Below, one piece after another: positions 54,001 to 64,000 of a DNA stretch of 64,000 bases (position 1 is the stretch's first letter; every line of letters begins with the position of its first letter). The stretch comes from Auanema rhodensis (lineage: Eukaryota > Nematoda > Chromadorea > Rhabditida > Rhabditidae). The position numbers and the translations under genes were made by a program. The notes under the pieces were generated by a model. The model did not search any database, was not told the origin of the DNA, and saw only the letters and a program-made list of their open reading frames with translations. The stretch is taken from positions 18,009,688 to 18,073,687 of the forward strand of contig OZ059895.1 of the NCBI GenBank assembly GCA_964057225.1. The letters run 5' to 3'.

Positions 54001-56531
54001 AGACTAAGCTTGCAGAGACACCGTAAGACTTCATTAAACTTGAGATAATATGCATATCTTTATTGTTGTAGAAAACCTGCTCTGGAGGAAGAAAAGAAAG
54101 CAGCCACGACGACAAAGGCAGCATCTTCTGTACCTTCAATCAGCAAAGCTGCTACTTCTACTACTCAAAACGTTGCAGCCCAAAAAACTTCATCAGTCGC
54201 AGCTCCAGCCTTAGCTTCTACTACTGCAAAGGTGAAAACAACTAAGACGGATGTCAAATCAGAAACATCTTCTAAAGCTCAAGTAAGTTTCTAAATAAAT
54301 AATTAAAAGAAAGATTGTTTATTGCAGGAGCCAGAAGACAAGAGCAATATTCGAAAATCTGCGTTGAATATGACACAGGAAGATGCCAAGAAGAAAGCTA
54401 AAACAGATGAAGTACTTTACATTTCTAACAGATCTAGACTTTTACTATTTTTTGTTAATTATAGGAAGCAGCAAAGATTAAAGCTCGACGATTCGGAACT
54501 GTTAGTGCATTAATGGACAAATTTAAAGAAGAACCTAAACAACCTGAACCTATAACGTATGTGCAATATTATATTATTTTTATTAATATGTGTTGTTCCA
54601 TGTTTTTTAGGTATAAGAGGTCAAGTCGTCTGACTCAGAAAGAACCTGAAGAGCGACCTCGACGAAAGTATGAAGTTATTAAACCTGTGATCAATGATGA
54701 GTTTGATAAACAGGTAGCTTACAATTACAATTGTATTCATAGATTAATATAAATTGATATAGATGGAAGAGATCAGAGCAAAAATGAAAGCTGGTCAATC
54801 ACAGCTTCAGAGTGAGATGAAGAATCTATCAAAAGGAATTACAACAGCTTCTGAAGAAGCTAAGAAACGTGAATTGGAAGAAAAACATAAACTTCTTTTG
54901 GATAAAGCTTCAGGAGTGTTCAGGTGGATAGTAACAGAATAATTTTCTTAATTTTTACTTCTTTTTTTTAGTGAAGCAGATAAAGAAAAGATGCGTTGGA
55001 AAGAAAGACGAGACGCGGAAACAGAAGTTGAGTTAGCCAGAATCGAAGCTAATAAGGGAAGTAAAGCTCAAAAGCAAGTTGTACCAGAGACAAAACCTGT
55101 TGAGGTAGGTATAATTCTCCCGAATTTAAAATTTATGCAACTCCTAGGAACCTAAGAAAGAACCCAAGAGAACTGTTCGTAAAATTGTTCGTGATAAATC
55201 ACCAGCTGTGAACAAACCACCAGATTTTGCTACCACACCAAAAATTTCTGTAGCTGCTGCTCCAGGTAAACCTGTAGCAGCACCTTCAGCTGCAGTATCC
55301 ATTCCACCACCAGCTCCACCACCAGCTCCGGCTGCTGCTACAACAGGAAAAACCGCAATATCTGTTTTGTCGACTAAGCCTCCAGTAAGCCAGGCCAAAG
55401 AAGCAGTTAATAAGGTTATTTAATTGTTGTATATTTAAAGTTTAAAATCGGGGTTTTAGGCAGCAGCGGCTACCTCAGAAAACACATCTAATACTGAATC
55501 TCCGGCTCCACGAGATATGTTCAGGAGAGAAAAAACGCCGGTTGTCAAGGTATGCTATATGAAAAGTTTAATCTTAACACATTAATGCTTACGTAAAGCC
55601 AGCGGATATGATGAAGAAACCATCAGCTCCAAAACAAGACATCATTGTCGATGAATCAAACTTTGATCTATTGCAAGCAGCCACCCAAGTAGCTACTAGA
55701 AGGTTTGAATTAAAGATATTTTCGAAAAACATGAAATGAAACTTGATGTTTTAGACGGAAGAGCATTGTTGAAATGAAGATGCAAAAAGAAAAAGGTTCA
55801 CTGGCAGTTAGTCCATCACGGGTCAAAAATGATGGAGCTACATCACCAAAATTAGGACCAAAGGGAGATGGGGCAGCAGCAACAAAGATTCGAAATGTTT
55901 GTTCATACTAACAATGATTTTACTTCTCATATACATAGGCTCTTGGTAATGTTGCCAATACAACAGTAGATTCTAAATCTCCAGCAGGTAGTGAGAAAGG
56001 TTCTTCTCGTCGATATGGAGCTCGTCGACGAACACAAGAAATAGTCAATGAATCACAACAACCTAAGGTATTTATATGATATATTCAAATATATGCATAC
56101 ATGATTCATTTATTTTCAGCGGAGAAGAAAAGAAAAACCAAGAAAAAATCGATTTATTCGTGATCCTCACGATATTGATATTTTGCTTGGCTGGGATAAG
56201 GAGAATACTTTTGAAAAAGTTGGTTAAAGATTTTCCCTTTCAGAATAAGACTGCAAGAAGAAAAACTTAAAACTTAATAAATTAAATAAATATGTGATTT
56301 AGATGGAAAAAATGTTCCAATTGGCATCATCTCAAAAGAAAAATACGAGTGAAAAGGCGGGTAACAAGATAAGACGAAATCAGATATCATCTAAAACATG
56401 GATAAGCGAACTTATGGTAACTATATATCATAAATTGAAAATAAATATTATTATTTGATTAATTATAGGATATTGATAAGATCTATAAGCCTTCTGAAAT
56501 CCGTGATATTACAGCATCTGTTGATATGTAA
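48052..56531 (+). CDS. Very large, mostly disordered Ser/Pro/Lys/Glu-rich protein
   Basis: Family not recognised. About thirty short exons can be joined in one frame from ATG 48052 to TAA 56529-56531, roughly 1,500-1,700 aa. Regions in order: Ser/Tyr/Arg-rich start (48052-49250), Ser/Glu segments (49550-50290), a long Ser/Pro/Thr/Lys tract (50653-51240), a Ser/Arg segment with RSRSSSPQ, acidic patches with an almost pure Glu/Asp/Tyr run (53042-53200), Ala/Thr/Lys-rich segments (54070-54280), then a charged helical, possibly coiled-coil stretch (54620-55110; MEEIRAKMKAGQSQLQSEM and AKKRELEEKHKLLLDKA), a Pro/Ala run, and a basic tail with KNRFIRDPHDIDILLGWD. This resembles cytoskeleton- or muscle-associated scaffolds, but that is inference. 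Several junctions were chosen by frame only. Confidence 0.75.
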
Positions 56532-56751
56532 ATATAAATTTGTTTGTTTTTTTAATTATTTATTATAAAGCTTTTTTTTTATAAAAACAGCTACTGTATT
56601 AAAACAGCATGAAAACATAAAAAATTAGAATATAATCACATGGTAATGAAATGGAAATATTATTTTATTTTACATTGAGCAGTTCCACGAAGCGGTTGTA
56701 TTTTTTTTTAATTTGATTTTAAAATTAACTTGTAGTTTTGAAGTTCTCGTA
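56532..56751. other. Convergent 3' region between the disordered-protein gene and MLT-10-like gene
   Basis: 220 bp between convergent stop codons, AT-rich, no coding signal; it must accommodate both 3' UTRs, which may overlap. Confidence 0.5.
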
Positions 56752-59714
56752 TTAACTTAAAAAACTTGGAGACGCAAATACTGTAATATTTTTGGGGGTT
56801 GATTCTATAGACGGGGAAAGAGCATAGGGAGAGAGTATAACGGCTGTAAATGAAGGAGGAGAATACACTGATGGTGATAAGACAAATGGAGATAAAACAA
56901 GAGGAGATAGCATAAATGGAGATAATACACCCGGAGATAAAGCATATGGACTGAGAATAATTGGAGTCATTACCTATAACTTGCTTTGTTTCAAACAGGA
57001 TAATAACAAATATTAAATATACCTGCGGAGATAATACAAATGGAACCATAACAAATGGAGATAAAACTAATGGATTTCCTATAAAAAAGTTTGTTCTATA
57101 TATCAAATTCTGAAATTGTTGTTATTGAAACATACCAACTCCAGGGGACAAGATTACAGGAAGCATGACCAAAGGCGATAGTATGATAGGAGCGAAGAGG
57201 AAGGGAGATAGAATTACCGGTGATAAAGCACGAGGCGATACAATAACAGGGACGAATACCTAAAGAAGAAGAACCTTCGAAGAACTGAAGCATATATGTA
57301 AAACATACCCATGGACTGAGGATAACACTAGAGAAGATAGCAGGAGACCGAACAAGAGCAGATAATAACACAGGAGATAGAATAATATTCTCAAAAACAT
57401 TAAGTTAAAAACTAAGATGTTTTTAATGAAATACCTGACTGGCAGCTTCTGGGGCTCCCACAATAGCCGCAAAGAGGAATGGAGACAAGATATAATCTTT
57501 CATTCGTTGATTCTTTCTCATAATCTGTGCTTCTCCTGTAGAAAGTTGCTTGATTGTCTAAATATTTATATATTTCTTGTGTTAATTTACGGTATTACTC
57601 TACTTGATAAATATGTTTTCGAGTATCAGGCAAAGATCGATTCAAACTGTTCGATAAGATGGCTGGATTTTCATAAATACCGTTTTTTCCATATACCATA
57701 TGAAGTTGTTTATCAGTCATCTGAGCATATCCATACTCTTTGAATTGTCTCATCTATGTTTTGAGTTTAAATAATAAAATTTATCATCAACAGTCGTTTA
57801 CAAACCTGTTCATCGTTATACATACTATTTAGTTTTTCAAACGCTTTTAATGTTCGATATCCTTCTGTTCCATAAATTTCTGTAATGTTTTCACTTGAAA
57901 GCCGAACTTCTTTGCCTTCTGAGTTAACAAGCATTCCATCTTCTGCAGTTATTTTCTCCATTACTTTCTAATATCGAATTAAATAAGTTTCTCGATGTGT
58001 TCAAAACCTTTTCAGCATCTTCCAAAGCTTCTGTAATTCCAGTAGCTTCCGTTATCAGATCCATGAACAAATCTTTATCATTTTTATCAAAAACTCCTAG
58101 CAAATTTGACAATGATGTAGCTTTTTCGATTCCCTGACCTTCCGAATGTAGTGAAAATAATGATGGCGATAGAACATCAACCTATAATGTATGTTTTACA
58201 GGTTTCAAATAAAGGTATTGATGTCGTACGGTATCATTGGACGCGTTTGTGTCTTCTGGGACAATTGACAGTAATCTAGGTGAGATCAATTTGATGTTTT
58301 TTCTATCCATGTCTGTTGAATTTTGTCCAAATAGTCTTAAACCAATTTTAACTCCTTAAAATGACATAGTGAATGCTGAGTTATTTCGCAGGAAGCTTAC
58401 CATCTCGTATCAAATTCACTTGCTCCATCATTCCTTTCTCTTTCGCGTTCATCTTGCGTTTCCCTTCACACGTCTCCTCAAGAACGTGTTTAGCAAATTC
58501 TCCAGGTTCAGATAATTTTATACTATCTTCATCAGATTCAGTTGAATTTTCAAGTGAATCAGGCTGAACTTCCTGAAGAAAAAGGAAATACTTGAATGTT
58601 AATTTGAAAAGAATTCAACTAACATCCGCTAATGGACGTCTATTCTGTTTCAATCTTCTAGTCAAAACATCTACATCTTTAACTTTTAAGTATTTTGGTC
58701 TTCTACTAATTACTCGATTTGTGCCTAAAGAAAACAAAGCTTGACTTGAAAATGAAAAATGATATTATAACTAACCACTTAATGAAGCTTTCAGCATTTT
58801 TTGAACTTTATTTGATGTTTCTAACTTTTTTCCTTCTCGTTTCACATTTTTCATTATTTCTTTCCAACTGATAAACTTATTATTTTTGATTAAAAATTGA
58901 ATTTATACCTTCTAGTTTCCTTTTTGTTTTTTAAAGTTCGAATACTATTAGTAATCTGTTGAGCAATCATTCCAAATGGTGATTTTTGGGCTTGCGAATT
59001 CAATTCATATGATGATTTTCTAATGATCTGAATTCAAAATTCTTACATAAAAAGAAAAGTACAATAGATGTGACTGAACCTCTCGTTTGGACCTTAATCT
59101 GAAAGATCCGATCCATTCTTGTTCACGAGATCCAATTCTCCCGGTCTTTCTTTTAAGTTTTCGAACAAGATTAGCCTCTAAATTATGGCAAAATTACTTC
59201 ATTTCAGAGTCATTTAGAAATATTCTTTTTAAAAGTTACTTTTTTTCATTTTAATGAAAGTTGCTGAAGCATATCTCTTCTCAATATCCAACAGTTGTTG
59301 CACACATTGTGCATGATCTTTAACATTATGAGCATTTTTTGAGCACTTTTCGTGTTGTTTAGCTACACGATCTGGCACTGTAGCTAACCTTCAAAGCAAA
59401 TTTAAAATGATTAAGATAGATAAGTAGAAGCAGCTTACTTCTCATTAGCTACAGCAGCTATGAGGGCAGAAACTGCTTGAGATGACCAATGTAGATGTAA
59501 ATCTTCACCAGCTGATTTTGTAATTTTCACCTTAATATAAGATTATATATGACAACGGTTAGTCGACAAATCGAACCTTTACAGGATTACCCAAAACCTT
59601 CTCAGCAGCAACAACATTGACAGCATTTTCAAGCTTTGAAGTTTTTAGACTCAAAGCACAGTCGAACAAGGAGAAGACAATATAGCAGACAAATTGAATA
59701 TGGTTTAGGTTCAT
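56752..59714 (-). CDS. mlt-10: MLT-10-like moulting protein with LSP-repeat C-terminus
   Basis: Member of the nematode MLT-10 family of secreted proteins expressed in hypodermis around the moult. The start at 59714 gives a clear signal peptide ([20 protein letters not shown]); an upstream in-frame Met at 59828 would bury it. The middle is basic and helical with many Lys/Arg. A conserved block follows: [44 protein letters not shown], and [17 protein letters not shown], then [20 protein letters not shown]. The last exons (56752-57380) encode tandem short repeats of the form LSPxxLSPxVLSP over about 150 residues, ending ASPSFLS. Length is about 700 aa over roughly 15 exons. Regulation by moulting signals is expected from the family, not seen here. 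Confidence 0.88.
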
Positions 59715-60213
59715 TATGAATTTTTCTTCAAGAATATTGGAAGAGACCGAAGAACACACTGATTTTAGTCCTGTCTTTATATGGGATATGAAGTACCTTC
59801 TAAATGTTACGGTATGCTCCGCCTTCAAAGTGCGAACATACCCAATTTGGGTTAGACCAACAAAAAAATGAAGATGAAATTAAGAGAAAAAACCTAATGA
59901 ATTTGTTCATTAAGTGCTTCTTTTATATAACAATCAAAGTGCGTAATTTAGCAGTAGTCTGAATTCTTTTTTTTAACATCACGCTATAAAAAATGTCCTG
60001 ATCAGACTAACAATTACCCTATCTTTCTAATAATTAAGAAAATATGAGCAGATGTTTCACTTTTTTAGGAAAATTCGGAATTTATGCATTTGAATAAATA
60101 CAGATTCCGATGTAACTATTGATGTTGATGTTTTTGCAACATCAACTTCCATTAACTTGTCTCTCTAATTCCAAGAAACTACATGTTCTTAGTTCCTAGA
60201 ATATAAATTGATT

Positions 60214-60260
<47 letters not shown>

Positions 60261-61391
60261 GTATATGTACATATATATTATTGTAGTACTCAACATATGG
60301 TTATATTAAAGATCACAAATTAGTCTGTTAATGGACCCACATTTTGGTCGAAGAATAGTATTATGTTCTTGAAGTTTAATGAACTAAATAAGAAATGTAT
60401 CACAAGTGAGACTAATGAAAGAAAAATACCGCATGTGCGTACTTTAACAAGATTAACCTTCGGTGGCTAAACAAGAAGATGGCCAATATAATAAATCCTA
60501 TTAAGCGCATTGTTTCAACTTATTTCAAGAACAAAAATGTGGTCATTCCATGCACCCGTACCGTTCTTAATTCTTTTAATATTTGACCTAGTCATTAGTT
60601 ACTGAATGAATAATTGAAAGATAATTTATATTATATTACTTTCATAGCTTCATAAATTGAAGTATCACTTAAATTTCGTACAATGTGAAATATGTGATTT
60701 AAAAAGGATACAGTATATGCACTGATAGTATTAACGTACAGGAAATGGTGAACATTCCTAATCCTCAGAATGTCCTTCTCAAATTTTCTATGAGAGAACC
60801 AGAAACATATTGTCTAAATCAATTTAAATTTTGAATGTTCTTTAAAAAAGAAACCTTGAAAGGGATTTTCACTACAAATCCTTATACCTTCCTGCGTATG
60901 TGGGAAAAAATGAAACATTTCGCATTGTATAAAAATTATGCTAATATACTATCCATTGAAAATATGAAAGTAAACATTTACATGAGTACTTCCTCTCTCC
61001 TTTTCCAACAGAAGACACTAAAACATTTTAGTATGCTTCTACTTTTTTTATTCTTTGTTATGAAATGTGTATTTAATTTGTAATATAGATAAGAATCAGT
61101 TCAATTCCATTTCTTATCTGTTTAACAAACATTGTGAAATTAAAAACACATCGAAAATATTACTTTGTGCCATTTCTAGACAATCTTTCCTATTGGCATT
61201 CACCATAATTTTCGCTAGAATTGGTCTTAATATAGTCGAACGAAAGCAACTCCTCGTTTAACGGTTGTAAAAAGAGTGCAGCTGAACCGTTTACGACCTC
61301 CAAACCTCCCATTGGCACGAATTTGGTACGTTTGAGAGTTTGCAACATAATAAAAAGAACTTTAACGTGAAGGATTAAATAAGTTAGAAAT
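59715..61391. other. Divergent intergenic region between MLT-10-like and KLHL20-like genes
   Basis: 1.68 kb containing the promoters of both divergent genes and an AT dinucleotide run. ORFs here are short, AT-rich and show no family resemblance. Confidence 0.5.
60217..60256. repeat. (AT)n microsatellite
   Basis: Uninterrupted alternating A/T for about 40 bp, self-complementary, in the intergenic region. Confidence 0.95.
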
Positions 61392-63761
61392 ATGGATAAC
61401 GGGTCCAGGAGTCCCAGTGCCTCAGAGACAGAACTCACTCTAACCCAAGTATCATTAGGATCTCCTTTACTACATGTTGTAAGTCCAATCTACTTCACTT
61501 ATTCAAATTATCATTAATTATCCAGAGCTCTGTGCATGGTAGAATGTTGTTAGCGCAGTTAAATGTTCTAAGAGAAGATTCACAGTTTTGTGATGTTGTT
61601 TTTCTTGTTGGTAACACCAGAGTCCATGCACATCGCTTAGTTTTATCGGCATGTTCGAGCTATTTTCGCGCAATGTTCACAAATGCAATGATAGAAACTC
61701 ATCAAAGTAAGTTTTGCAAATGTTGTTATTAAGTATAAATATATTTATTTTAGAAGAAATTCCAATGTCAGAAATTTCTGCTCCATCTTTAGAATTATTA
61801 ATAAACTTTTGTTATACTGGCGAAATCAAGATAACTGAAGAAAATGTACAGTCACTTCTTCCCGCAGCATGCTTATTACAACTCATTGAAGTTCAAGTAT
61901 CTATATATTTTTTTATTTTTTTTTGAAAACATAATTTTTCTAGGAAGTTAGTTGCGAATTTTTAAAAAAACAGTTAGATGCCAGTAATTGTCTCGGAATT
62001 CGAGACTTTGCTGATAGACATTCTTGCCGGGAATTGTTACGAAGTGCTAATAGATTCACATTACAAAACTTCCAAGTATGATATATTAGGTTAAATGATT
62101 TATATAAATTTTAAATTTAGGAAGTTGTGAACACTGAAGAGTTTTTATTGCTGCCTTCCACTCAGCTTATTGATATTATTTCTAGTGAGGAATTAAATGT
62201 AAAATCTGAGGAACAGGTTTGCTTATTAACTTTTACTCAAGCTCTTCTTAAATTATTTTTTTAAGGTTTTTGCTTCCGTCATTAAGTGGGTTAGACATGA
62301 TTTAGGTTCACGGAAAGCTTTATTATCCGAGGTTTCTTTATAATAATTAATGGTCATTAAATTGAAATTTATTTTAAGATTTTACAACATGTTCGTTTGC
62401 CTTTGTGTCCTGCAAAATTTTTAGTTAGTATTGTTAGTGAAGAGCCCCTCATTAAATCCGACGCTCTTAGTCGTGATCTCGTAGATGAGGCTAAGGTTAG
62501 TCTTTTATGTTACATATTATTAATCAATGATTATAGAATTATTTGCTTCTTCCCATGGAACGTGTTCATATGCAGGGGCCGCGTACTCGATCCCGAAAAC
62601 CTATTCACTACGGGGAAATTTTATATGCAGGTTTGATTAATGCTATTTTAATGATATCATGATGATAACTGTATTTTTAAGTTGGTGGCTGGTGTAGTGG
62701 AGATGCTATGGCTTCTGTTGAACAGTTAGATCCTAGTAAACCCATGCCAGTTTGGAAAACTGTCTCTTCCATGGGTAAGCGAAGATGTGGAGTTGGGGTT
62801 GCCGTCGTTGACGATCTTGTATATGCCGTTGGAGGTCATGACGGTCAAAGTTATTTAAATAGCGTTGAAAGGTTACTTTTGATATTAGTTATAGTTTATT
62901 TTTCTATTCTTAGGTACGATCCTGTAACAAATCGTTGGCTTTTTGATGTTGCTCCTACATCTACATGTCGAACTTCTGTTGGGGTTGCAGTTCTGGATGG
63001 TTTCCTATACGCCGTCGGTGGTCAGGATGGAAAAAGCTGCCTCAACGTTGTCGAGCGGTAAATGTGTGTATATTTTTGAGTTTCATGAAACATTTTTCAG
63101 CTATGATACTTCACGTGACGAGTGGAACAAAGTTGCACCAATGGGAACACGGCGCCTCGGCGTGTCAGTATCTGTTCTCAATGGTTGTTTATATGCTGTT
63201 GGAGGGTCTGATGGTCATACTCCTTTAAGTACTGTAGAAAGGTGAATTATATTTTGAAAGGAGTCCAGTATTAATATCTCTTCAGGTATGACCCACGTGT
63301 TGGACGATGGGATCAAGTTGGTTCTATGTCTACTAGAAGAAAACATCTAGGTACTGCTGTTTTTGACGGACATTTATATGCAGCAGGTGGAAGAGATGAT
63401 GCGTGTGAGCTTAGCTCAGCCGAAAAGTGAGCTTAACTGACTCTGTACAATATTTAATTTTATGTTAAGGTACAATCCATATACAAATGAGTGGACGCCA
63501 GTTGTAGCCATGGGCAGTCGACGTTCGGGTGTTTGTCTTGCCGTCGTGAATGAGCGTTTATATGCTGTTGGAGGCTTTGACGGTCAGACATATCTCAAAT
63601 CTGTAGAAGTATACGATGCGGATGCCAATAATTGGCGTCATCATGGTAGTATGACTTACAGAAGGCTTGGAGGAGGATTAGGTGTGGTTCGTTCACGCTA
63701 TGTAGATAATCGTAATGATATTGCGACTTTACCAAGGGGTTACCCCGCAGATCTGTGCTAA
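61392..63761 (+). CDS. KLHL20: KLHL20/diablo-type BTB-BACK-Kelch adaptor
   Basis: Substrate adaptor of CUL3 ubiquitin ligases. About 600 aa over roughly a dozen exons. The Ser/Thr-rich N-terminus is followed by the BTB domain (about 45-150; [33 protein letters not shown]), the BACK domain ([47 protein letters not shown]), the conserved linker [12 protein letters not shown], and six Kelch repeats, each with the GG doublet and the Tyr/Trp pair: [92 protein letters not shown] and [20 protein letters not shown]. Conservation to vertebrate KLHL20 is high through the Kelch domain. The tail after the last repeat ([16 protein letters not shown]) differs from vertebrates. Confidence 0.95.
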
Positions 63762-64000
63762 TTCCTAGAAACATTTTAAGTTTTAAACTGATGTCATATT
63801 CCTACCCTTTTAATTGTTTACATTATATGTACAAAAAGCATGTATACTGTTACGGTATGGTACGGGTTTCGCTACAATACGTGCATGAAGATGTTGAGAT
63901 TTTTATTCATGTAAAATTGTTATTTACCACAAACACAAATATAAATATTTACAACACAGTTAATTGAATGTTTTCAATGATTTTCGAAAAAAATAAATAT
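63762..64000. other. 3' flank of the KLHL20-like gene
   Basis: AT-rich, no coding signal. An AATAAA near the window end (about 63991) could be its poly(A) signal. Confidence 0.4.

Noticed and set aside
57417-57743. Plus-strand ORF of 108 aa
   Set aside because: Opposite the MLT-10-like exons, with an atypical composition; a shadow of the minus-strand gene.

Overview
The window looks like nuclear DNA from a nematode with an AT-rich, compact genome. Most introns are 40-50 bp and end in GT...AG. A MLT-10-like moulting protein (a nematode family) is present. Several start codons sit directly behind a splice-acceptor-like AG with no 5' exon, as expected where a spliced leader is added in trans. 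I cannot name the species; a low-GC Tylenchina-type genome would fit, but that is a guess.

Layout. 1-11615: a tandem array of a 1,958-bp unit (one partial and five full copies). Each unit carries a two-exon gene for a secreted Gly/Ala/Tyr-rich repeat protein on + and, on -, a copy of the last exon of the neighbouring SMAD gene. 11498-14014 (-): a 13-exon receptor-regulated SMAD; its own last exon lies inside the final repeat unit, and the array boundary falls in its last intron. 14448-20313 (+): four closely spaced genes (NTF2, TMEM208, SMPD4-like, XTBD/PAXT-1-like), a likely polycistronic cluster. 20421-23003 (-): an unrecognised protein of about 595 residues. 23340-32875 (-): a TRPM cation channel without a kinase domain. 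32876-41305: about 8.4 kb with no recognised gene and many purine/pyrimidine-rich tracts. 41306-44543 (+): ZIP1/2/3-type metal transporter. 45013-45741 (-): complex I subunit NDUFB9. 46276-46814 (-): small heat-shock protein with heat-shock elements and a TATA box. 47359-47431 (+): tRNA-Lys(UUU). 48052-56531 (+): a very large, mostly disordered Ser/Pro/Lys/Glu-rich protein. 56752-59714 (-): MLT-10-like protein with an LSP-repeat tail. 61392-63761 (+): KLHL20/diablo-type BTB-BACK-Kelch protein.

The most unusual feature is the array at the left edge. Segmental tandem duplication amplified a secreted repeat-protein gene and copied the receptor-phosphorylated tail exon of a TGF-beta pathway SMAD with it. 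Five spare copies, each still with an acceptor site, an open frame and the C-terminal SSxS motif, now lie downstream of the SMAD gene in its own orientation. The copies are nearly identical, so the event is recent or the array is being homogenised; assembly collapse or expansion is also possible.

Gene models were spliced by hand from GT/AG sites, frame and family resemblance. Total coding length is a multiple of three in the models whose exons I added up fully (SMAD, NTF2, TMEM208, SMPD4-like, XTBD, ZIP, NDUFB9, sHSP). Starts of the TRPM, SMPD4-like and unknown genes are less certain.
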